A DNA stretch of 64,000 nucleotides from the NCBI GenBank assembly GCA_016617855.1, contig JAECUM010004326.1:79663-143662 (forward strand), written 5' to 3'. The notes under the pieces are model-generated. The model searched no databases, was not told the origin of the DNA, and was given only the letters and a program-made list of their open reading frames with translations. The translations under genes were made by a program, and so were the position numbers. The stretch is from Megalonaias nervosa. Its lineage: Eukaryota > Mollusca > Bivalvia > Unionida > Unionidae. Position 1 is the stretch's first letter. The number at the start of each line of letters is the position of its first letter. Shown in pieces: positions 48,954 to 62,232 of this stretch.

Positions 48954-48957
<4 letters not shown>
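48161..48957. mobile_element. Large palindromic repeat with ~295-bp arms, TA-bounded
   Basis: Arm 48245-48541 and its inverted copy 48662-48957 match at roughly 97 percent by eye. The spacer (48546-48656) is a direct repeat of 48161-48274 (starting CCAGACAGAA). The arms carry a box B-like GGTTCGAATCTCC (48902-48914). TA microsatellites border both sides. It resembles an inverted-duplicated tRNA-like SINE or foldback element. Confidence 0.75.

Positions 48958-48992
<35 letters not shown>
48956..48992. repeat. (TA)n microsatellite
   Basis: Right border of the palindromic element. Confidence 0.95.
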
Positions 48993-48995
<3 letters not shown>

Positions 48996-49930
48996 AATTT
49001 ATTCACATTTTGCGAGTGTATCATTCCAGCGGACAATATTGGAATTTAAAACAGTGTTAAGAGTGGCACCTTTAATGCATAAGAAACCCATATCTAATCA
49101 ATTATTGCCTAGACCTACATAGAAAATGTAGAACTGTGATTACACAAAAAGGAAAACTTTTGACACTCGTCTGAACCAAATTATAGTTAGTTCTCTAGAC
49201 TTCCTCATATTCAAGCATTCCTAGTTAGGAACAGTAGAAACGACACGGCATTGAGCGTGCTGTAGAATTACTGACAAAATCTTTCTCAGGGTCAAGCCAC
49301 TACAGAAAATTATTTAAATTGCCAATTAGCGGCGAGCAATAAAGCATAGTATGAACACCTGAGTTTGAATGCAAATACTCACATGGTGTTTGTTTATATA
49401 ACAGTGTGTGGCAAGAAGGTCTTATCTCTGACATGGAATCTGTTCGGAATTAAGACAGGTAATTGAATTGTGAACAAAACAGTAGTATTAATATGACAAA
49501 TCTGGCGGGTCGAGGATATTTTTATTTTAGTAATATTGTTTGTGTTAATACTTCTATAGTAGGCACACGGGAGCACTAAAAATAAAAGAAACCTAACAAA
49601 TAAACAGAGAGATCTGGTAAATAATAACTTTTGCAACAACCCTGTCTTGCACGGGATACGATATTAGTATGAGAGGTTGTATGCAGCCGTGTCTTTTTTT
49701 TATTTTTTTTAAATTTCATTTTTTTTAAATGCACGAATAGCAGCTACTATATTTCGCAGATTTACTGCTACTTGATTAACTATTTCGTAACACAAGTTTA
49801 CCATTAAATGTGCCAGAATCTCTCACAGTCTATATTACACAGTCTGCATTTCCTAAATGATTTATGATCAGCTTTAAATTGATTTACTTAACATTTGTAA
49901 ATAGAAAGACAGAATATTTAAGAGATGCAA
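48993..49930. other. Non-coding stretch, no gene
   Basis: T-rich runs near 49695-49735. No exon was recognised. Confidence 0.5.
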
Positions 49931-49931
49931 G

Positions 49932-50420
49932 TTTGTCTTCTTCTTAATAGGGGTTTATCCTTTTTTTAATAGGGGTTTGTCCACTTCTTAATAGCGTTTG
50001 TCCTTTTCTTAATAGGGATTTGTCCTTTTCTAAAAGGGGGTTTGTCCTCTTCTTAACAGGGTTTGTCCTTTTCGTAATAGGGGTTTATCCACTTCTTGAT
50101 AGGGATTTGTCCTTTTCTTAATAGGGGTTTGTCCACTTCTTAATAGGGGTTGTCCTTCTTCTTAATAGGGGTTTTTCCTCTTCTTAATAGGGTCTTGTCC
50201 TTTTCTTACTAGGGTATTGTCCTTTTAATAGAAGTTGTCCTTTTCTTAATAGGGGTTGTCCTCTTCTTAATAGGGGGTTGTCCTTTTCTTAATAGGGGTT
50301 TGTCCTTTTCTTAATAGGGGTTTGTCCTCTTGACAGAAGTTTGTCCTTTCCTTAATAGGGGTTTGTCCGCTTCTTAATAGGGGGTTTGTCCACTTCTTAA
50401 TAGGGCTTTGTCCAATTCTA
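49932..50420 (+). repeat. ~22-bp minisatellite, about twenty units
   Basis: Unit CTTCTTAATAGGGGTTTGTC with TTCTTA/TTTCTTA and GGG/GGGG variants. About 490 bp long. The minus-strand frame with repeated GQTPIKK is a by-product of the repeat. Confidence 0.92.
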
Positions 50421-51690
50421 TGTATTGCTTCACGTATCCTGCTAACTTCTTGTGGCATCGCTTGTTAGTTGGTTATTGATGTCTTTGTTGTTCTGTTAAA
50501 TGACTCCTTTGCCTTTTCAATAAAGTCGTGGTTAATTTATTTAACTATTTCAATATCTCCCATTAAGTCTAATTAATTTTATAGGTCTCAAAAAGATTTA
50601 TATGGAACGTAAAATACGTACATTCAAAAGAATAAGTACAATGATGTACTAAAATAATGGAAAACATACCTAAATAGGCCAACATTTGACTGAGGTGTTT
50701 GAAGCATAATTAATTATTCAAAATAGTCACACCTGAGCACTTTTTTTAGGAACACAAACATAGTTTAATTTTTATATTACGATAGATTAAAAAAGTGAAT
50801 ATTACAGACATAGTTACAGAAAGGCATTTGAACAATTTGGTTCATCAGGATGATCACTGCATAAGTTTGGATACTTTTTAAAATAGATTTTTTTATTAAC
50901 TTTAATTGTATATATTTTCAAAACATACTTGCATCATTAAATCGTATAATAATAAATTCGATATCAATTATGACTCTAATTTACACATCCCTTTGATACG
51001 TTGTTATTTATACTGTCATAAAACAACGGAAGAATGTAGAAGAATACAGGAAAAATTAAATTGGAAACAATGAAATACGAACGTCAAGAAGGCAACTAAA
51101 TTTCAATCTTGTGATTTAGTCGATTAAAACGGCAGTCATATAAAATACAAAATGTCCCAATTTTAGATGGCTGCAGAGTAACATATACCACAGAATATTG
51201 GCGAAAACGTAATTCTCCAGGTGTTACAAAATATTTCAAACAAGCTTTATTGATTTTGCATGTCACGTGCAGAACCCATATCTTATATTTTGGGGGATTG
51301 TCCAATAGCTGAGATTTAAAATAAAATTATATTTTGCAATGGATAAAAAGTAAGTCTTGTCACACAATTATTTAGATTTCAGGAAAAGAAATGTTATCGT
51401 TGGAAGCAAAGACAAAATGCAGGTTGATTATGCCATGCATTTAATAACCATATGTGCAAAATACTAAACTTAAAAGTGTAGAATGAAAAGAGACGGACTA
51501 ATTTTGTCTCATTTGAAAAATATTGTTGCTTTTAATTTTCATTTTGAAAATTAGAATGCGTACTGAAACTATAAATGCGAAATGTTTGATAATAGATGGC
51601 TATTGTACAAACAATTAGTAGTCATATAAGAATTTCTTTAATGAGAGTTGTTTCTCTCATAAACTCTTAGCAATGCTCTATTCCATGGCC

Positions 51691-51727
<37 letters not shown>

Positions 51728-52043
51728 GTTCAAGCTCTCTTAAAAGAGGCGTCACTCATGACGGTGTGGATACGGCTACATCTTGGTGAATGGCGATGCG
51801 AGAAAGGCACGGGGATCGAGTAATGAGACAAGCTCTCTTTGAGTTCCGACGAAACGGACTAAATTTTATTGAAATACTCAACATATAAAATTACATTCCA
51901 ATATCAGTCTACATAAACTTAAATTATGGATATAAGAGATACATATAAAACTACGATATTCAAAGTTCGTATTGGACTGTATTTTTACGAATGCCTGCAA
52001 CAGTTCGACTTGATTACAAGGTAGCTGAACTATATATATATAT
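50421..52043. other. Non-coding stretch, no gene
   Basis: AT-rich, with a GA microsatellite at 51691-51727. No exon was recognised. Confidence 0.5.
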
Positions 52044-52231
52044 AAATCTGTGTTCCATTGCACGTTGGTTTGTTTACAGTCAAGCCTTTAAAAAAAAAAT
52101 GAAGGCATCTTTGATGGTAGTTTAGATTAACATATGATTTGCATTGATTGTCACACAGTAGAAAATTCACCTCCATTTTTTTTTTAAAGGCTTGACTGTA
52201 AACAAACCAACGTGCAATGGAACACAGATTT
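52044..52231. mobile_element. 188-bp hairpin MITE with near-perfect ~62-bp arms
   Basis: Left arm AAATCTGTGTTCCATTGCAC through CAGTCAAGCCTTT, a ten-A run and ATGAAGG is repeated inverted at the right end with only one visible mismatch. The centre of about 60 bp is unique. No target duplication is evident; TA repeats abut the left end. Near identity of the arms suggests recent origin or conversion. Confidence 0.75.
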
Positions 52232-53059
52232 CACTTCCGGATCATCACCAAGACCTTATTACTCACTGTACACTGTCGCCGAAACACACACAGACAACCA
52301 CACCATAAGCTCATATTCTAAAGAATAAACAATTGCCTTTAAATCCATACCAAGAATGCCTAAATCTAACTCTTGTATCACCACCAAACGGAGACAGGAA
52401 AAAAATGCTCTAAAAATAGACTGGGGCTACATTCGTGGGTACTGAACCGGAATTATTAATTGTGGCCTGATTCCATCTACACCTAGGCGGATCGAAGAGC
52501 TATATTGGTGCTTTGTCCTATCGACATCTATTGGATTTCATGTGTTGCCTCCCTTAGTATATAATGCCAACTAACCAATATCATCGTGCATTGTACATCC
52601 GCCGAAAACGGTGGTTGCAATTGACCTAAGAGGGATACTTTGTAAGTTTAACATCAAAAGTATGACTATGTACCAGATGGAAGCCATTACAGGTGTATTT
52701 GAGTGAACAGTATTTGTGCAAACACGGACCGACACTGTAGAATTGCTTATTTTTCAGTCCATTCAGGTTGTGTGCTCACCCTATCTCGATCACGTAGGAA
52801 CAGTGTTCAAATTTGAACAACTTACGTTTGATTGGATGCGGTGGCTTGCCGCCGCGTCCAATGAAATTAAACAGACCCGAAGCATGGAATTATCTTCTCG
52901 ATATGCCAAGGTGTAGATAGGGTTATCGGAACCTTGGATAGCGAAGATGATCCCCGGGTGGTCGAGTAGTCTAAAATGAAAGGGTAATATATTCGTTTCA
53001 CTCTTTTCACACTGTGTACGACACCTGAATACCATATTTCCTTCGGCATTGCCTCATCA

Positions 53060-53108
53060 AAGGTACAGAACCGCGTGTGGCCAAGTGGTCTTTCGCTTTA
53101 CCGATCAC

Positions 53109-53164
<56 letters not shown>

Positions 53165-53345
53165 GTGGGTTTGAGTCTCGGACTCGGCTAATGTGGATAT
53201 GTGATAAAGCTTGCCAATAGCCTCTCATGCATCTGTGGAGAAAAAACCTGGGGTTTCCAGGGTTCTTTCTCCTCAAGTTATAGTGGCCGCCATGTAAATA
53301 TAGCCTATCGTGTGCCGAAAAATGGCGTTAAACCCACCACAACAT
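53060..53345 (+). mobile_element. tRNA-derived SINE with an internal CT microsatellite
   Basis: Same family as 38500-38762: GTGTGGCCAAGTGGTCTTTC (box A), GGGTTTGAGTC (box B), GGATATGTGATAAAGCTTGC, TATAGCCTATCGTGTGCCG and AATGGCGTTAAACCCACC. A (CT)n run (53114-53161) replaces the short CTCACCTCTGTC part of the other copy. A partial third head lies at 52950-52980. Confidence 0.85.
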
Positions 53346-53415
53346 CAGTAAAGGAAGAGCCCTACAAATTCCGTATTTTTTCCTGCTGCTTTGCCAATAA
53401 ATCTAGACACTAATG

Positions 53416-53437
53416 TAGTAGTAGTAGTAGCAACAAC

Positions 53438-53475
<38 letters not shown>

Positions 53476-53541
53476 TATCACGACTTGTTATGAAGTAGTA
53501 GTAGTAACAACAACAACAACAATAATAATAATAATAATAAC
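53416..53541. repeat. Trinucleotide microsatellites (GTA, CAA, AAT)
   Basis: Two successive compound runs, 53416-53473 and 53499-53541, separated by AATATCACGA and TTGTTATGAAGTA sequence that also recurs after the second, so the block is a small duplication. Confidence 0.9.
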
Positions 53542-56500
53542 AATATCACGATTTTGTTATGAAGTAATTAACACAATTTAGCTGTGTCAAATGAACATAA
53601 TGTTGAAGTACGTTCTTTACGACATCTGTCATTATTTACGACGTTGTGATATGGAAACAAATACTTAGTACTTATATCCAATATTGGGTAAATGGAAACA
53701 TAGATCGAGTATATAATAAATTAAAGAAATATATTGAACAGCTAAAAGCCAAATGACAGCATTGTTACCGAACATATTGTAATACGATAAGTCCCTGATG
53801 GTCTTTCCGTGCGTCTTTTGATGTTTCATTGTTTCATTAAATCTATTTTCGACATCCAAACTTGGGATACATTTTAGAAAAGTAACATGTGTCAAATTAG
53901 GCGATGCAATATATCAAACTGCTTTGTATGGAAGTATCAAGATTCCGTCGTCATGACGATATACTTTTATAGCATACGTGGCAATTTTTAAAACTAACTG
54001 CACGGTTTATATATTAACTCGTATTTGGCAACACAAAACTGTGGCAAATAAACTCTAGCCTTGGGATCACTTGTATGGATTAATTTATTTAATATATATA
54101 ATATACACCTATCAAGTTATCTCTTTTTTATTCTTATGAAACTGTGCATGCAGTTAAATTATGTGACAAATAAATCCCTTTCCATTTAGATTTCCACCTT
54201 GTGCGCTCATAAACCAAATTTCATTCCACGTTTTGGCACATGACTTTGAGCGTAATGAAAGGGCATATAAAGCAACCAAAAAGAAGCCCTGCAATGGCCG
54301 TTACTCAGACGATTCCGCATAAACCGACTTGAAATATTATCTCAAACAGCATGTTCTATGTATGTATTATGTATGTATGTATTTATGTATGTCATGAAAA
54401 CTCGATAGACTAAGTTTCTGAACATGAAACCTGTTATTGGAGAATGCCATTCCTCATTATAGAGCAAACGGCAGTGATGAGGTATTGTGGTATAAGACAT
54501 GTATATGACGATTGCATGCGTCCTATAGGTAAAGGGCTATAACCGGTAAGATTTATCTTACCACTGTCTACTGATTGTGGAAAACATTCTCGCCTAGCGT
54601 ATCGACTTGCACTCTGTTAGTCAGAGTTTCATTTAATGTGAACCCATTTAGAAAGTTTTATGATGACGTACGACCAGAAAAAATTCTTGTACAATTTATA
54701 AGACTGCCGTCTATAAATGTTGACTGATTACGTTTATTTCGACGAATTTATATACTTGTTTTCAAGTTTGCTTGATTTTGTTGTCTTCCGTTTCTTAAAT
54801 CATTTCATTGTATGGAACTTTTAATGGTAGATTCCTGACATGTATGGGACAATATGTCTCGCGTGTATTGGGTACTGTGTTGGATTCCTAACATGTATGA
54901 GGCTAAATGTCAGTGACCATGACTTGGAGTATTCGTATGTTCTCTAGATCAAAAAGTCAACCTACTGTGCACTACTGCTGACGCCTCAAACAAACTTGAC
55001 AAACACGCACCTGGCGGATGTCCACGGTGTCTCGGTTTTACCCATGTACTGCAGACTCCATACTCATCTATCTTTAATGGAGCTAACTCTATTTCCCTGC
55101 CACTTGTTGGTGTTCTATTACCCTTGTCGGCTGTTACTGTATAATCTTTGCATAAGGATTCGGATTGTTTGTTCTCAAAGTAAGTGTTTGTTATAAGGCT
55201 TATAACAATACATTTTTGAACAAGTAGAGCATTACGCTAATATTGAAAAACTTCGTAATCAGTTGAATTAGACGTCATATTAGACGTGTTTGAAATGGTC
55301 CTTGATTTTTATTTCCATTCTCACATCAATACAACGTACATGATTCATGTCTTTCATTCGCAGACTAATTTCCAACAGTTGAGATTGGGAAAAGCGTGGC
55401 GTTAGCATTCATTATTTATCAGATAAACAAATGCTTATATTTAACTGTGAGAGTGCACTTGATTTCATCTACTTTTAATGAACAATCCCGGATGCCACGA
55501 TCTACGAATTTCATTCCCCTAAAAAAAACCTTAAAATATTGGTAATGGAACATTGTGACTTCTGTCAGCAGTCAATTAAATTCTCAACACTAAAATGTGG
55601 CACCTAATCCTTTACTCAGCAAAACATGTAATTATTAATGCCACTATATTTGTTAATCAGAAAGTCTGGAGCTGAAAGACCCCAAAAAACTTGACCAAAT
55701 ATTCACACATTCTACCATTAAAATCTCCAGTTTAAAAAAGAATCTTAAAGTTTGTAGCATGCGAATTTAACTTTTTCTAACATGATGGGTGTTGGATTTG
55801 GGATTGGGTTTTATCTTCTGGGGTGGGGTTAGGGATATTTTTCCTTTTCCTTCTGTCATAAAATATTTATCTTAACAAACAAGACTAGAGTGGAAAAAAT
55901 TCGAATCACTCAAGTGTTAAAATCTTTAGCAAATAACTCCATAAAGTTGTCTTGTCTCCCTCAAATTCATAACTTTGAAAAAATAATCAGCTCGTGCAAA
56001 ACTTAATGGCACAGTAACTCTGCAAGAGGACCAAAATAAGAGCCGCTAAGAATGTATACCGGTTTGGTTAGGGAGATCTCAGAAACAAAACGATCATGGG
56101 AATGGAAAGTTTGCTGAATATATACTATGTAACTATAACTCAGCCGTGAGAATTCTTCCTGAAAGGCGCAGTAGCTAATCTTCCCAATTAGAATGCATTT
56201 CGTTATCATATCTAAACTGTTTAGAAGACAACACTTTCTTGCCCACCTTTCCGACATCTTTGCAACGAGACTTCAGACGCAGTACTTGCACCAGGGTGTC
56301 ATGGCGTTATCTTACATTGATCGATACCGAGATGAATTGGAATTGCATTAAACGATGGCTTCAATTTCAGATACTTCGTCCAATCGAATGAAAATTCTTT
56401 TCTTTGTGTGTAAACTCCCACTTGAGTATCACAGCCTGGCTTTTTTGCCTTTTATACCAATGTCTCTGTTAAAATTACAAGTAATATCTGATTTTTCACA

Positions 56501-58233
56501 CTTCGATCAAATTTATATAATAAGACTTCCACAAGCAGATTAAGATTTTCATCCAGGACGTCGGCTCTCACGATCTTATATACTTGTACCAGATTATATT
56601 TGTATTGCGGGATCATCATCGCTAAGCCAGATCGACATAGATACCTTCGGTGGCAAGTATTTAGAATCATCGTTAAGAAACAGCAGGATACCGTGGACGT
56701 TTGCTTCAACACCTGATCCCAAAGTCAAGAAACTGTATGAGCACCAAAATTAACTAGGTCTCAAACCTCTAAAATTAAAACTCATATTTAGAGTCATAAA
56801 ATTGTTAAAATTATGTAAAATTTAAACATTAAAATGATCCGGAAATTGTCACGAATCAGGCTTGACTATGAACGCAGTTACAGAAGATCAAAGTTCATAC
56901 AATTTGAACTCGAGTTTGAATAACCTTTATGATCTCTATCGCCGTCCATTATCGGTTGCTATTCAGTTCTGTAAGCAGACGGATTTTGGTGTTTCCAACA
57001 GAAGTTTTACTGCTGAATCTACATGGAAGTAAATCATTCGGAATAACTCAGTGTTTTATATAGTTACCCAAATCCACCAAGGATGTGATTGTGAACATAA
57101 GCGGAGATTTCACTCAAATGCGACTAAAACTTCCGCGAAGTTATTCGCCAAAAACTTAACTGCGCCGTTATCACGCTTCAGTAATGAAACAATACAATAC
57201 AATAGTTTATTATTAACCTTTGTTAAACAACATTGTTCACGTGTAATGTAATAACATGTTGAAGATAAAATATGAAACTGGTTCCACGTTAAACAACTAC
57301 CCATCATGTGACATTATCAATGATATTGCGCCCTGTGTATTGTGTCATCAGAAAAATGTTCGTCAGACACATTCAAATGGTGGATCTTATCCCAGTAAAA
57401 TGTGGTAACCAGTCTGTATTCGCCGGAAGAAAATGGCAGCAATCCATATATCTAAGTTGAGGAAAATGTTGCCGACCATAATCAGAATATTCTCGGCCTT
57501 TTCCATCAAGTCGACGAAAAAGCCCCTGATGTAATTCATCGCTATTGATAAACTATATTTTGAACTACTTTCGTTCACATGGAACAATGTGGCAGCTGAA
57601 GGGGACAAATTCACAATCAGAACATTCTCAGACGTTACTGTTGCAACATATCTGATGCACGCAGCCAGAGGCGAATTACCAAACACAGTAAAATTGATCG
57701 CACGGAAATGGACGAGTGATGTTCCGATCGTGGCGACTTATGTGGACAATCGGAATGCCCCCGTCTTTTTTTTTTTTTTTTTCACAACACCTTATAAAAA
57801 TGAAACTAACTTAAATGTAAATAATGGCATATGCGATGACCTCAACTTTGTAGTTGTCAATTTGTCATAATAACTTCGTTTGCGTCACAACGACAACCCG
57901 GATTGTCATCATTCACAGTAGCAACGTAAGTATTCGTTTGAGACAATTAAAAGGAATAATTTCTTCAATTTTTAATCATAAATTTGCATCATAGCATTAA
58001 AATTTAAAGTTCACATATTTCACTGATTATTAACATTTTGTCGAGTGTTATTTGAACACCTGTCATTGTTTAAGATCATATTCTCCGCACATCTAGTCAT
58101 ATGGTCGTACGCCAAAACACACTTAACAGTCTGAGTAGTATCATTACGGTTACCTCCGATTCTCATTCAGACCGTCGAAGCTATTCAACTCGCATGTACC
58201 AGCAGAATCTCTCACCTTTCCGTCGCTATCTAT
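53542..58233. other. Long stretch without a supportable gene
   Basis: Short frames only. 56540-56755 (plus) stays open for about 60 codons and 57387-57870 is open on both strands with an 18-T run at 57764-57782. Neither shows a domain, splice-bounded structure or family match that I recognise. Confidence 0.45.
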
Positions 58234-59177
58234 TGTTATGAATATTTAATTTGCATTGCTTGTTAGTTAACTATTTTTTCTCTTTTATTTCATTATATGC
58301 AATGGATAATTGTATTTTGGACTTGACCTTGTCCAAAATCAAGTTATTTTTCTACAGGACCTGAATCATAGATTTTTTAAATTCTGTGAACAAGTAATAC
58401 ATAGCCAATATTTTCTCTATGAGTATGGGTTTAATATTAGGATAATTATTAATAGAAGTGAACATATTTATTTGGGTTTGGGTCTTGGTTATTGGAATTC
58501 CCCTCTAAATATACATGGCCTACCTGATGTATTCCACATTCTTTATTATAATTCTATTAATAGACCTTCTAATTATAATTAAGATTTCATTTTGTAAGTA
58601 TCCAGAACCTTCTAAACTGAAATTTACCATTAGGTAATAGTTTTTTAAAGAAAATGTTAACTGTGACCTGAGGTCAAGTAGAGGACTATATAATCTTATA
58701 TTTCGAGCAATTGTTCATTCGTGCTTTAAGATCTGAGTAGAATCAATCTTATTTTTTGTTGTGTTCAGAAGTTCTTTTGGGCTAGAATTTATTTATTCAA
58801 ATTATTTATTTACTGAAATTATAAAGTGCTCATCCAAAATAACATTCTTGGAAAAAGAGACTTAAATTTATAGTGAAATTGAAAATAATTATAATCCTTG
58901 GATTGAATTATTGTGATCCAACAAAAGACTGTTGGTACAGCACCACTACACGGGCCATTACATGCACATCAAAACTTCCAGCGTTGGATTTAATTTGAAT
59001 TTTCACTAAAGTTTATTCAGTACTTTAATCATTAGGACTTGTGTCTGTAATTCTAGGACTATTGGGGATTTAGTTCCTTTTTACATTTTCACTTCGTATT
59101 CTCTGGAAATAAATTATTTGTTGAATTTTACAAAGCATGATGCTTCTCACTCTTTTGTGTTACTTATTTTAAGACTG
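58234..59177 (+). mobile_element. Solo LTR, copy 8
   Basis: Starts TGTTATGAATATTTAATTTG, carries the GGACTTGACCTTGTCCAAAA and GGAAATAAATTATTTGTTGA blocks of the family and ends near AAGACTGTAAAG. The right terminus is eroded. Confidence 0.68.
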
Positions 59178-59796
59178 TAAAGTATGAATGCTAGGAAATT
59201 CCATTCTCTTAGTTTCAGCTTCATCCCAATCTATTACACTGAATCTGATATCAGACCTCCGGTTTTTGGTTTATATTTATTCCATCGACGTTTTGTGGAC
59301 ATTGGAATTCTTGTCTTTGCTGTCTTTTTCATTGTATTTACCTCTCTGGTATTTTGCATTTCAATTTGATATGCTTGGAGATTTTTATTTTTGTTCGCGC
59401 TAGAACTTATCAAACTGTCATTCGTATTATCAATAGGTGACGTTTATTTAGCGCAGATATATTTTTTTGTACACGTTTGAACTTCTCGAACTGTTTCAGA
59501 AAATGTTTCAGAGATTAATTTTTATTGTGGATTTAATTTGTTTTGAGTTCAGGCTCAAACAATTTATTTGGCAAGCTAGATAAGTAAGAAGAAAATTTGA
59601 ATTAATTTCTATTATGATGAAAGAGAGCAAGGATAAGGAGTATTAAGTAGCAGCTGTTGACCTCTGATATATGTAACCTGACCTGCTTCTTTCTTCTAAA
59701 CATAGGACGAAAAGGAAAAGACTTTATTCTGGGTAACCTATTTTCTAATTGGTTAGGTGCCAAAGGATGTCACCTTCTTGACAAATCTGAATGACC
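59178..59796. other. Spacer between two LTR copies, no gene
   Basis: T-rich non-coding sequence. No retrotransposon internal region (no protease, integrase or primer-binding-like sequence) is visible, so the flanking LTRs are not one provirus-like element. Confidence 0.5.
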
Positions 59797-61659
<1,863 letters not shown>

Positions 61660-61850
61660 CAAGTTCGTGCCCAAGTCTTTTGATGAATCCTCGATAATAT
61701 AATCCGATATGTCCTTGTCTGACTTCGCTATAATTACAAGTTAATCACCATAATGACATGTTAATGTTTCTGCCCAAGAATATTATTTAAGAGCACTTTG
61801 TATTTCCAGTAAATAATAATTTATTAAATAAATAAATCCAAGGATTGTCT
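61660..61850 (-). mobile_element. Solo LTR family fragment, copy 10
   Basis: The reverse complement matches the middle of the family: TTATTATTTACTGGAA, AAGTGCTC, AATATTCTTGG, CAGACAAGGACAT and CATCAAAAGAC in order. Confidence 0.6.
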
Positions 61851-62094
61851 TTTTTTCTTTGTTGTACAAAAATGTATGTATTTAGTTGGGTTTTTTAAAA
61901 TAATTAATATCTCTTCATTTTAGCATGAAAAGGTGGCAAAATTTGTACTCAAAACATGTTCTGTTACTGTATTACTACTGCGGGTTTGGTAGCATTCATG
62001 GAATGTATGGCTTAAATGTACTTTATTTCTATTTATGCTATAGTCGTTTTATGTGCGTGTTGTATCGCATCTTATGTGACTTATTTAGTTATTG

Positions 62095-62095
<1 letters not shown>

Positions 62096-62166
<71 letters not shown>

Positions 62167-62200
62167 CTCATGTGTTATAATTTTTAGATTGATCCTTGGC

Positions 62201-62231
<31 letters not shown>

Positions 62232-62232
62232 T
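62096..62232. repeat. (TA)n and (TTA)n microsatellites
   Basis: TA run 62096-62164 and ATT run 62204-62232. The IYIYIY/YYYY frame across them is not a gene. Confidence 0.95.

Noticed and set aside
49932..50420. CRISPR-like regular repeats
   Set aside because: Units are directly adjacent with no unique spacers, the window is eukaryotic, and no cas-like genes are present.
56540..56755. Terminal-exon-like plus frame ending in TAA
   Set aside because: Open for about 60 codons, but the preceding acceptor gives a different frame and nothing matches a known family.
57387..57870. Overlapping open frames on both strands, one somewhat hydrophobic, as a receptor exon
   Set aside because: No recognisable transmembrane pattern or family motif, an 18-T run interrupts it, and no clean splice borders were seen.
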